64,000 nucleotides of DNA from Antitrichia curtipendula (lineage: Eukaryota > Streptophyta > Bryopsida > Hypnales > Leucodontaceae), in NCBI GenBank assembly GCA_951230915.1, contig OX579638.1, positions 21,098,696 through 21,162,695 of the forward strand. Direction: 5' to 3'. Below the pieces are notes generated by a model. That model ran no database searches. It had not been told where the DNA came from and saw nothing but the letters and a program-made list of their open reading frames with translations. The position numbers and the translations under genes are program-made. Positions 37,021 to 48,242 of this stretch are shown here, piece by piece; the stretch's first letter is position 1, and each line of letters begins with the position of its first letter.

Positions 37021-38420
37021 CGCTAAAGAAATATCGAGACCGATTCATGTTCTAAAGGTAGTCGTTCTAATCTAAATCCAGATTCGTACCATAAACAAGG
37101 TCTACAGTCGTTCTAATCTCAAAACAAAGACCTCGCGGAAATCGACCACCGAGGAAATCGACCTTTGTGGAACTTGGGCAGTTCTGTACCTTTGCGAAAA
37201 TCGATCTCGTGGAAATTGACCTCGGTGCATTCAGCGTCCCTCCTCACTCCTCTCCCACGAATGCGCAAATTGTAAGCGAAGCTGTGAGGTTGGTCCACTT
37301 TCTTCAACTTCCGTGTGAAGTGCTGCAAATTCAAAACAACTAGACACATGATGGATAGTAGACAAGATTAGACAAGATTAGACAACATTAAGATAGCGCT
37401 GCATTTTTTCGAATGTGCAAGAGAGAATGTTGCTGCAAAAGCACACCGTATAACCGGGATGTTGCAGTGAATCCCGATTTAGATGATATGTGGCAGACGA
37501 CTATTGATCCCCGCTGTACAATAAGTATGTACAGTACGTTCTGTGTACAATGGGCAAACCCTAGAGGCTGCCAGGACGTTTCAACTAATAAATCTCTGAT
37601 AGAGAAAATTGTAACCAAAACATCATGTATACCAAAATGAAATATTGGCCCATCTCAATAAAAAGGTCTTTTTATAGATTCTAAAATTTAAAATGAAAAT
37701 ACACACTTTAAAGTCAAAATTTGGACCTTGTACCAAAATCACACATTTGTAAGGATATTTTCTTATAAAATTCCCCAAACCCTAGTGAAATGCCAAAACA
37801 TTGTATATAAACATTAGAACATTGAATGTAGTTCTTTGCATTGCAAGAATGAACTCCTAAACTTGACACAATAAGTACAACAATGCTAAAGCTGAATCTG
37901 TGACAGTACAAACATTTTATGTTTGTACTTTATACATTGAATTAATAGATGAAAGTCACTTTTTTGCTATGCAATTTTCAATGTGCACGAGATGTAAGAC
38001 TTTGCCTTATTTTTTTTTTTCCAAAAAACCAACCAGAACCATAGTAAAATTGACTCTAAACTTTCATCCTGTGCAGAAATTCTGCCGTGACTACGATTTT
38101 GGACAACCGTAGTGTGCTTTCACCCAATCGGTGCATCTCCAACACCTGTCCACCAATCATCAACCTTTCTCTTCGAGAAATCGCGACCAGCCATCGTGAC
38201 AGTAACAAGTAACAAATAATCAAAATAAAAGGAATTAGAAATTCAGCTTCCACAAAGTGAAAAACCGCCCCCCTTATTCTTCAAACCAGCCTCTACCCAG
38301 CACCCGCGCTCGCAAGCAAGGACTGCAACCAATCCAAGACAAGAGAGCACTGTCAGAGAGTAGGAGAGACTGTGGCAAAAGTACCCTAAAGACAATCGTA
38401 TATACCCATTTCACGTGGCC
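37021..38420. other. Noncoding stretch, GTAC-rich to about 38 kb
   Basis: No gene is supported. It includes the copy of the dispersed sequence shared with 31.2 kb (37388-37560). Confidence 0.5.
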
Positions 38421-38620
38421 GGGGTGAACTGACCCCCTCGCGAGGCCCTCCGGGCCGACCCTGTTTTCTACACAATTTTTTTTTTGCAAATTATGAATTC
38501 ATATTTGGGATCAGAGACCCCTAATTTGTTCGATCACACCAATAATAATCCCTGGATCAACCCAAAATAGGGGGCTTTTTTTTACATGCACCCCTGGCAA
38601 GGCCGAGCGAGGGGGTCAAT
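38421..38620. repeat. Short imperfect inverted repeat, possible MITE
   Basis: TGACCCCCTCGCGAGGCC near 38429 is mirrored by GGCCGAGCGAGGGGGTCAA near 38602. The arms are about 20 bp and enclose an AT-rich core. I could not define a clean target duplication. Confidence 0.45.
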
Positions 38621-38639
38621 CCGCCTCAATCTTTCACGT

Positions 38640-38889
38640 CGACGGAGAGGCCGTCGAGAGGACAGACAGAGCATCTAGGGCCATCCAGAAGACGGGAAGG
38701 CCATCCAGGGAGGAAGAACATCCAGCCTACGGACTGCTTGGCCTGAGGACGGGAAGGCCGTCCAGCCCGCGGACTAGCCGTCCAGGGGGCCAAGCCGTCC
38801 AGCCCGCGGACTGGCCGTCTAGCCCGCGGACTGGCCGTCGAGAGGACGGAAAGACTTTCGAGAGACGGGAAGGCCGTCGAGAGGGCCGT
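38640..38889. repeat. Internal GGCCGTCGAGAGGAC array, left part
   Basis: GGCCGTC(G/C)AG-type units repeat every 10-20 bases. The array breaks off at AGGGCCGT (38882-38889) and resumes at 41129 with the same 8 bases. Confidence 0.75.
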
Positions 38890-41128
38890 TCAAAATAGTG
38901 CTGGCCAAGTGTAATTCATTTCTAATCCTTGTTCGGAGAATTTTTCATTTATGTGGTTTGGCACTCTCGGACTTGTCAAGACAGGTGTCCTTCCTCTCAA
39001 TTGGGCATTAGTCTACGGTGGCGGGTAGTTTAGGAGTGCTAACTTAATGTTCACATTTGTTTCAATTAGAGGACAAATAAATACCAAGGATGACATTCAA
39101 ATGCTCAAAACGAGGTTTACTGCTCATTTAGAATGGAATTCTATTTTGTTGCACGTAAATAATGGAAGAAACATAGAAAAAATCATAGAAGGTCAAATTG
39201 AAAACTTCTTAATGTCAGTCCTAGAATGTTTTTATTTGGATGTTCATGTTAACATTTGATTCATTCTAATTGCACCCATTTTCACGAAAGTCGTTGGCAT
39301 TGGGCAATGTTTTTATTACAAAAATCCCAGAATCTCGCAATCCCTTAAAGTAATTTATATTCTATAGGGCTCAAATTTGAATTCAAATGAATTTTATCAA
39401 TTATATGTAGAACAATTTCACCTTTGGGATTATTGTATTTTGATTCCATCCTTCCCTGCATGTAAGTGCACCTGACAATTTAGTATTTTGTTGAATTTTA
39501 AACCCTGCCTACATTAGTATGCTCAACTCAAAGTCTCAAACGTACAAACATTCAATAACTTACTAAGCCTGGATCAAATATACAAAGACCAAGACAAAAA
39601 CCACCCTCTAAATGCTCCAGTTAAAGATAGTAAGATTAAAACTCTGAAATGGTTAATTATGAAATAAGTGAAAGACCTCCTAAATAGCATATGTCATATG
39701 CATATCATTGATTCATATAAAACATTGTTTCGGCTTTCCATTCATACATTACAGAAAAAAAATGTAGCCCTATACATCTAAACTTAAGAATGTTTTACCT
39801 TTTAAAGATATTGTTATGCCATTTTTTGGTGTCTTCAATATGTTTTATAAAACTTTGATTTTAAATCATTAATCTATTTTTTTCCAATTCAAACTTCAAA
39901 GACTACATCTCAATCAAGTTTTGCACTTGTAATGCCAACTAAAAAAAGGAAGGACATTTTTCGTAGTTTTCGTTCCATGCTAGGTTTTGAAGTAAATCCT
40001 ATAGGCCAATACCCTAAATCCCAAACCCTAAACCCTAAACCCTAAATCCTCTTCATTGTTGCAATTTTAAGAGTATTTGATGTTCAAGTTTATATAACTA
40101 TAGCAAATAAGAGTGGATTGGTGTAATAAAATTGAAATGCAGCATTGAGTACATGAATTTGACATTTTTGTGGTCTCTATATTTTTTTTATGGCTTCTAA
40201 ATCATAATGCAACTAGCGGTGAATTACTATAGTTTTTCATATGGATTGTTTATTAATTGAGTATGTAGTACCATATGTTAACCACTAAACTGACTAAAGT
40301 CCCAAGGCCTCTTTTCCATCCTAAATCTGAAATAAATTGCCATTTCTATAGCAAAGAATGTAAAAAAAAAAAATGAATGTGTTTAGGCCTTTAAGGTGCA
40401 CATCTACTTGTAGTATGTAAGATCTCATACTAGAGTACTAGACTAGTGTTCAATTGACCGGAAGAAATTTCACAAACTTTGCCTATGAAGAATTGTAGAT
40501 TGCAAGGTATTTACAATAAACTTCAACCTCTGAACGCCCAATGGCATCATTTAGTGCCAATTTGATGGCAATTCAATCACTTCAATGAGATGGAAAGATT
40601 GTGGAAGTGTTCATTTCATTTTTGGGGGACCTTCCATGTTGAGTTACAAAGTGCATCCAAATGATTTTGTAGTCTTTCCGATATTTGCCTCCACGTAATT
40701 TAGAGTTTAGGGAAAAAAAAAAAAAAAAAATATGCTACTTTAGTGTATTTTGGGAAGTTGTTGCTCCTTACTCTAAATCTGAAATTTCTCCCCCAAATTG
40801 ATATTTTCTGAGTTTGAGTCTAACTATCAAACAAAAGTTCATTTTTTCTAGTTCCTATTTTATGTAAAATCCCCCAACACAAACCTAAATTGAAATTTCA
40901 TTATTGCAATTTGCACTTCGAATGTGTTTTTAATGTCTACTACATTCAGTACATTCTAAATAAATCATGAAATGGAAATTAAGTTTACGCTATGATGGAT
41001 TCTAATGTCATTATCCTTGTGATATATACACATGGTGAAAATTTGAAAATGAATTTTCTATTTGATGTGATTTTGTTGAAACTTCGAATAAAAATCAATT
41101 TTCAAAAAAAGAAAAAGAAAAATTTTAA
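38890..41128. mobile_element. 2.24-kb AT-rich insertion splitting the internal array
   Basis: AGGGCCGT occurs on both edges (38882-38889 and 41129-41136), and deleting the interval restores the regular array. This fits an insertion with an 8-bp target duplication. Terminal inverted repeats are weak at best and no reading frame inside is recognisable, so the class is unknown; it could be a non-autonomous hAT-like element. It contains a telomere-like block at 40011-40050. Confidence 0.6.
40011..40050 (-). repeat. Interstitial telomere-like CCCTAAA repeats
   Basis: Five consecutive CCCTAAA/CCCAAAC/CCCTAAAT units. Confidence 0.8.
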
Positions 41129-41570
41129 AGGGCCGTCTAGGACGTTCGGCAGGCCGTCGAGAGGACAGGCAGGCTGTCCCAGACCACGAACAGGCGGTCG
41201 AGAGGATGGGCCCGACCAGGGACAGGCCGTCGAGGAGACGAGCGTCCCGTCCTTTTGGATGGCCTTTCCGTCCAAGGGACGGAAAGGCCGTCCAAGAGAC
41301 GGGTATTCCGTCCAGAAGACGGATACGCCGTCGAGGAGGCGGGTATGCCGTCCAGGAGACGGGTATGCCGTCTAGGTGACAGGTATCCCGTCGAGGGGAC
41401 GGGTATTCCGTCGAGGGTACGAGCAAGCCGTCGAGGGGACGGGTAGCCCGTCGAAAGGACGGAACATCCGTCCGTCCAACTTTCGGGCGGCGGTGTAATT
41501 ATTTCCCGAACCCATTGACAGCGTTCCAACCTTGTGCCGGACCTCTGTGGACGTATCGGCCGTCCATTCC
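41129..41570. repeat. Internal GTCC/GGAC array, right part
   Basis: CCGTCGAGGGGACGGGTA-type units repeat in near-20-bp steps to about 41480. The array's outer edge carries the inverted repeat CCAGGGC-N8-GCCCTGG at 41569-41590. Confidence 0.75.
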
Positions 41571-41877
41571 AGGGCTGTTCCACGCCCTGGACGGTCTGGA
41601 TTCGGGGGGGGGACGGGCTGATGTTATGTTAATTACCCTGCCTAATCGGGTCGGTAATTGGGGGGTATAAGTGAACTTTTTTTGACAGTTCACCTGCTTC
41701 TTCTTTTGAGTTGCACTGTCCGAGCTTGAGAAAGCTTCGCACTGCAATTTGAAGGGAAGTGTTATACATTTGACATTGTTTTGCCACATTTCAGTTGCCT
41801 TCACGCAACAGAAGGCAAAGCAAATTGTCATTGTATTTGCATACAGTATCGTGTGTGTCATTGTGTAGGTATCAAGA

Positions 41878-44009
41878 ATGGACGCAAAGGATGTAGCAGG
41901 AGGTTTGGGACCTGGAAGTGAACCCCCAGGTAGAAGGAAGAGAGGAAACAGAGCAACCTTGGATTGGGGCACACTTAATGCCCAAGCGATTATGGCAAAC
42001 CCTGGGTGGATGGAGGCAGATGGCCCATGGACAAGAGTGACATGTTGCAGTATATAGATTGGGCCCACATCAACCGCCATTGGCCACATGATCGGTACGA
42101 GGTGCACGTGAAATCTGGCGTGGTAAATATTGACCAATGCCAACATCCGCACTTCAAGAAGAGGATGATTGAAGTGTCATTGGCACTTTGGGGTTCAAGA
42201 TCCAAGAAAGACGGGACACTTTCATTGTGCCAAATGGCATATGCGGAGGTTTTTCTTGGCAAGGATGTGGACTGGAGCACCTTTTTGGGCAGAAAGTGGA
42301 ATAATGAATTTCCAAATCGAACTCGCCACATTGCACAAAATCCTGTTGTGCCATTGGACAATGTACCAAATCCTACCGTGCCATTGGCTGATGTCCAAAA
42401 TGTGCAAATGAACGTGGTTCCACAAGCAAAGCGTCTAGGGACGGAGTTGATGGAGGTAGAAGTTGGTCGTGGCAGCGGTCCACATGTCAACCCGCAAGAC
42501 GTGATTGGTGGAGTGCAAGCTGACGGTGAAGAAGTAATTTGCTTGCACCAATTAGTACAAACACCGCAAGCAAAAAAAGAAGAAGCACTACGACAACATG
42601 CTATAGCGTTGGAAGTTCACCGTGCAAGGATGTGGGCCATTGTAGATGAAAATGTGCGCTTCATCGCACGTGAAGCCGAGCTCGTAGAGCGTGAAAGGCA
42701 GGTCAGCACAGACTCAGTTCCACCACTCAATGTTGTAGTGGAACGTGCTACATATGGTGCAGACAAAGACACACTAGGCCCAAGCAATACATCTGAGTTT
42801 GTGCTGCGATCACGATCCACTTTTCCAAGTGCAGAAAGTGCCACATTGGATATTATGCGTGCACGTGCTGAGCGAGTTGAAGCAGAGCTTGGAAGTACTC
42901 GCACAAACATGGAAGAATTAACAAATGCCATGCGTGCTTTGGAACTTCGTGCCAACAACGTTGAGGCAGAGGTGGCGGTGCTGACTACAGCTCGAACAGT
43001 CTTGGAGCAGACCACGACCGCAATAAGTGCTCAAAATATGCGGTTGGTCCAAAATCCTCAGAAGGAGCAGATGCTGCTTCAAGTATGCAACATGAAGTTG
43101 ACATGCAGCTTAGCGCTAAACGAGGCTGAGCAAATGCAGCGTGAAGTGAGGAGAGTGGCTGCGGAATTCAATGATGGCGGTCAACGTTATTTTGGCTTGA
43201 CCTCGTGGCCTCAAATTTCAGAAATGTTCACCGATGATTTGCCAATGTTTAGGGAGAATTCAATCATCGATTGGAATGCCCGTCCAAACTTGGAATTCCA
43301 ATATAATATCGATCGCCAACGGTACGGGCCACTCAACCATGATGGCATTACGCCACTAGTGTGGCCTTCCGTTCCAGATTTTGTACAAGATGGAACAACA
43401 TGTATAATGTGCCAAGAACTGTTTGGCCCCGAGGGTAGATGGATTCTTGGTACATGTGGCCATCTATACCACCCCGTGTGTCTCATTCCACACATGGTCA
43501 CCAGAAAGAGATGTGTACAATGCAGGGCTCCATTTCATGCACGACTGTACAAAATGTTTGGCCTTCAAGACCACATGCTTCAACATTACGAGCACAATGA
43601 AGAAAATTTACCGGGCCTCGATAATAGAGTATATTGGGGGTCCGACATGACATGGCTTTGGAAGTGAGGCCACGACAACCGACACCTCCCGGCAAGAACG
43701 GTGGCTGGCATACAATGGACGAGTGACGCCCAAGTGACAAAGGTGATCAGGAGGGTGTTTGGAGACAGTGATCCAGGGCGTCGACTATATTTTGGTCAAA
43801 TTGCCGGTGGACATTGGGACCCAGACCGCTTAATTTTTGTGCGTGCACCACATCCACAACGCATCATGTTTAGCTCTCAAGGCCAGCCAGTCGGATTTGA
43901 GGGGGAATTGAGCTTTGAGGAACAAATGGCGTACACTGAAGACAATACCTTCCATGAGCCAGCCCTCGTAAATGACATTTTTTCCACTTACATAATAGAT
44001 ACGATATAG
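41878..44009 (+). pseudogene. Coiled-coil plus RING-like protein, copy D
   Basis: ATG 41878 (MDAKDVAGG) follows a GTGTAG acceptor. A 1-base-type shift near 42020-42035 moves the frame into a long one from 42006, interrupted only by TGA at 43665-43667 and continuing to 44009. The protein has a basic start, a helical middle and long coiled coil (ERVEAELGSTRTNMEEL, LEQTTTAISAQN), then a RING-like site: CIMCQELFGPEGRWILGTC, GHLYHPVC, H, and CVQCRAPFH, followed by LYKMFGL. The zinc motif echoes copies B and C (CxxC...CxHLYHPxC), though the N-terminal domain is not obviously the same. A C-terminal domain (FGDSDPGRRLYFGQIAGGHW) follows the stop. Role unknown. Confidence 0.65.
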
Positions 44010-46261
44010 ACGCACTTCAGCTTCTGAGGACTTTGGAATCGCAACAAGAACTGCAGCAATTTTGAGAAATTGTATAGCACGCGGCGTTGTAATTGAAGAA
44101 GTAGACTAGATTGTGTATAACTAGATAGATGTATAGAATTAAATACCAGAAGTTGTACAAAGCGAACGTATGTAATTATGTAAAGCCTTTATTAGTTTAC
44201 CATGTACTTCAACGGATTTATAAAATATGTACATTTATCGTTTTCTTTCCACCTCGTGTATTGTTGCTTCGCCTTTGTCTATTTTTGTAATCTATTGGAC
44301 CTTTTTGTAATAGTATAGAAGAAGCTTGTATGCTTAGATGGTAGGTAAAAGAGTGTTCTATTATATTTTTTGTGAAGCCCTAAAGTCCGAAGTCCATTTT
44401 TTGGCCCAAACCACCCTAAACCACCACTTTTGCTATGTTCACCTATGAATTAAATTTTCCAATTTTTTTTTGGAATCGAACCAAAGGATCTTGTTCTCCA
44501 CTTGTCTTAGATGACGTGATAAAAAATTTGTGATGTTTGACCGTATGGATTGAAAGTTATAGCATTCGAAGTGAAAGAAGCAAATTTATTTTAAGAAGTT
44601 GCTAGGATTGCCCGCTCCACAAAAAAACCCATAATTTTTCCATTCCTAATCCAAATGGGATGAATGAAAGCCTCCCATTTAAAAGAAAATATAATACAAC
44701 TGGAAAAAAAATATACAAATTTGTATTTCATTTTTTTGTGGATTTTTTTGTCTACTTGGAGTCTTGGACCGCCCGGTGTCCCGATCTCCCCTGTTTGAGG
44801 TTATTGTGGCATACCCTTTGCTCCTAGGCACCGATTGGAATAGAAATTGTATTATGAATAAACTCATAAGTTTATCTATCATTCTATTTTATCATTCTTA
44901 TGAAAAAGTTTTCAAAAGTTTCAGTAAAAAATGAGATCATAGGAGCCTATCGAAAATCCATTTTGTCCCTTACAGCAAGGACAATGAGAGTATGTTACTT
45001 TAGGGGCTAAGAAATAAAAACAATGGAAATTCTTTGCCAAAGCAAGAAATAATTAACAAATTATTTTATTGCTTCATATTTGATGAAATCTCCTTTAAGT
45101 CTTTAAAATTAAACCAAAAAATAATTCACGTTTTGTAACTTTTGTTCTATTAGTTTTAATCTTTTTTTAGTTAGACTATTGATTGACTACTCCCTCATGC
45201 TTATTTTTAAACCCAAAGTTTACAAATTAAAGTATTGAACATTTTTCATTTTTTCTCAAATGGCATTATGGAAATCAAATGATCAAAGTCTAATATCTTG
45301 CAATTGCTAACTTGATAAGGTCACGCTACATGAAATTTATTTGAAAATCAATTGAAATAAATGACTTTATGAATGGCGATCCTATACTTGAAAGTCTTAA
45401 ATTGAATAGATTCTAATTTTTTCTTTTCATTTCATTTCAAGATGAACATGGTGAAATGACAACTTGGAGGTTTTTTTGGCAATAATAAGCATAGGGCCTA
45501 CATGGATTAATATTTTTGAATTTCTTGCCATATAGTCAATGTAAAATCAATTTAGCAACTTCTCTAATTAGAAATTCAATAACGAACTTTAATCCCTAGA
45601 ATCCTAGATGCCGAAGTCATGTTTTGAGCTCCTACAAATTTGCTCTAAATTGAACAAAATGTCAACATTTTGATTAGGTGACTAGGTGTATCAATTAAAA
45701 AAAAATTGTAACCGTATAAATTCAAACAAGACATGTTACAAATCTCATAGGTTGCTAAAACACAACAATATCACTTATAGAGTAAAAGATAATAATGTTT
45801 GAACATGAGGGTGTTAAAACTACAAAAATGATGTGAAGTCTTCCAATCCTCTTTTCAGTTTTCAAAAGTTTTTGACCAAAAAAATATGAGTTTAAATTGC
45901 CTAACATATATAACCCCAATCAATTTATGGCTTTTAAAAATATACTCTATATATTTTTTTTAAGTTTAAATAAATTTTGAATGTGATTTTTTATCCAAGA
46001 TCTACTGTTTTTGAGGCACATTTTTAAAAGCTCTCAATGCTACAAGAAGTCAAGATTGCAATGGGTACCATTGCACAAAGTCTTGAAACGAAAAATTACT
46101 ATCATTTATTTTTCAGAATAGACTATTGATGCTATAACTAGACTTCAAGAAGAACTTCCTAAAAATAGCAATTTGGATACTACTAAAAATAGCAACTTGG
46201 TTAGGTTTTATTTAACTTCAAGGTTTTGCCAACACCAGATTTGGGTGCCTCAGGCATTTAG
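44010..46261. other. AT-rich noncoding stretch
   Basis: No gene is seen. 44500-44610 resembles 11700-11830, which suggests a dispersed repeat present twice inside the hAT unit. Confidence 0.6.
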
Positions 46262-46269
46262 GCCCTAAA

Positions 46270-46640
46270 CCCGTCCAGATGCTCGTCTATTTTTCCGTCC
46301 ACGTTACCGTCCAGTTACCCGTCCAGATGCTCGTCTATTTTTCCGTCCACGTTACCGTCCAATTACTCGTCCAGATGCCCGTCCACAGAATTGACCCTAT
46401 ACCTGTCCAGATGCTCGTCCACCCGCTCGTCCACATACTTGTCCATCACGCCCGTGCCGTGCCTTGCCTGTCGACGGAAGCTCGCCCGTCCAGAGCGTCC
46501 GTCTAGCGCTCCTGTCGACGATGAACGTCCATCCATTTCCATAGTTTTCATCCTCTGTCAACGGTTCTCGTCTAGATTTCATCTTGACGGACGCCGGGGT
46601 CGAATCTTGATGTCCGTTCGGACATCTTGACGGACAGACA
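46270..46640. repeat. Right subterminal CGTCCA array
   Basis: CGTCCA-type words recur about every 10 bases just inside the right terminus. A 50-bp segment (CGTCCAGATGCTCGTCTATT and on) is duplicated in tandem at 46272 and 46322. It mirrors the left-end array. Confidence 0.8.
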
Positions 46641-46662
46641 GGACGTGACTGGGACAACCCTG

Positions 46663-46670
46663 GCGTTGAA
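46663..46670. repeat. Right target-site duplication of the hAT unit
   Basis: GCGTTGAA, identical to 6845-6852. Confidence 0.85.
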
Positions 46671-48068
46671 ATAATTCACCCCTTGTGAATATGGGATAAA
46701 AGCTCCCATGATCAATTAATTAATGAATTGACAAAGTATCTCATATAAGAATTGATTTCATAATAAAATCAATCAAATATATTTGTCATATTTCTTTACG
46801 AGAGCCTATTTAGGATAGTCCAATATTTAAACATGTATGTCGGACTTTGTGCATCTAAACATCATGGTAAATTTAGTCCTTTGTACAACTTAGGATATTA
46901 GAATCCCAATCTTACATTTACTACTTAGCGATATACTTTCCTAGATTCTAGAAATCAAAGTCACACATAATTCTTGTGTCAAGGACTTGAAGTAAGATTC
47001 TAGAAAATAAAAAAATAAAAAAAATTAGTGAAGTGATAGATTAGAATAAACATTATAAATGTACATTCTGCTATAACCATCACCAATTCACCATTTAGCC
47101 CCTGAAGTTCCAAAGTCCGTACAGGGGACTCTTGGGATTTCAGATAGGCTTGTGTGATTTCAATTTTTGGCATGATTTTTTTTCTTAATTCAAAAATATA
47201 AAATTAGATTAGCTTTATGGGAATATAATACTTATTTCAATTCATGCCCGGAAACAAAAGTTATGCCACCCTAAGTCCAAAAAGCAGCTCAAGGGGCAAT
47301 CCAAAAAAAATCATAAAAAGTTGAATTATTTAAATTTTAAATTTTTTTCTCAAAGAGTATAATTTTTTCTACCTCTGAAGCTTTTATTCATTCTATTTGA
47401 ACTAGTGATGAGAAAATTATGGACAATCTTGTTTTGGGGGCATTCTAAGCATCTTCGTAAAAAAATAGCTTACAAAATCTATTTTTGAATGCAATTTTTA
47501 CAATTTTTCAACAAAAACTATTAGACAAGGTTAAATTTATTTGCTAGAACAATCTCACCATTGGAATTATTGTGTTTCAATTCCATCTTAGAGCTATTAA
47601 TAATTTAGTTATTCCTTCAATCTTGAACCTACTTCTACTTAGCAATTTTTAAATGAGTGAAAATTAAGTGTTTTTTTGTTGAATTTTTTTCAAACATTTT
47701 CAACTCAATTCTTCAGCATAAATTTTTTTTAAATCTAAATTAATAATGCAAAATATTAAGTTAAAAAGATTCAAAGCCAAAAAATATAATTATGTTTCCT
47801 CTACTTTAAATGCAAATATCTTGCAATCTACATGGGCAAAGTTTAAGAAAATTCTTACCATACATTTTTATATTAGTGTAGTACAATATCCTATGGTTAT
47901 ATATGATAAAAGAAAAATTGATAATTTTTTTTGCTCTTTGCAATAAATATGGTAGTTTTGAGTGTTTTTTGATGGAAAAAAGGCCTTGGGACTTTAGGCA
48001 TTAAGATGTGCAAAAAAACAACAAGAGAATGATGATAGAAAGCAACGGCTCATTCAACACAATCATCA
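46671..48068. other. AT-rich noncoding stretch between hAT unit and LINE
   Basis: No gene is seen. The motif near 47972-47999 is the inverse of CTAAAGTCCCAAGGCC-type text near 40306. Confidence 0.6.
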
Positions 48069-48242
48069 TCCAAGTGATGGAGGCATGAGGTGAGAGTCGC
48101 AGGGGCGGAGAGAGCGGCGTTTTAGGGTTAGGTTAGATAGAGTGGCGCACGATTAAACAAGACTGTAAGCACAACTTGATCACTGTTTTGTAACGGAATA
48201 GTTCCGTCTGTCCTATCCAAAGCACACTAGCGAGAGAGAGTT

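Larger units (their letters stand above)
6853..46662. mobile_element. 39.8-kb hAT-bounded composite element
   Basis: The left terminus is CAGGGTTGTC at 6853. The right terminus is its inverse, GACAACCCTG, ending at 46662. Immediately outside, the same 8 bases GCGTTGAA occur at 6845-6852 and 46663-46670. hAT elements create 8-bp target duplications and often begin CAGGG, and a hAT transposase gene lies near the left end, so one insertion event explains all three facts. Both ends carry subterminal arrays rich in GTCC/GGAC. The interior holds kinase-like, RNase H-like, SET and RING-like frames plus nested insertions. Whether it moved at its present size or grew by later insertions into a smaller element cannot be settled from one copy. 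Confidence 0.85.

Noticed and set aside
14400..38430. Direct match of TGNCAAAGTACCC-like text near 14460 and 38370 as ends of the nested element
   Set aside because: Same orientation, partial, and no target duplication; not enough to call borders.
41058..41583. Arg/Pro/Ser-rich frames in the internal array
   Set aside because: Same cause: repeat-driven, no domain.
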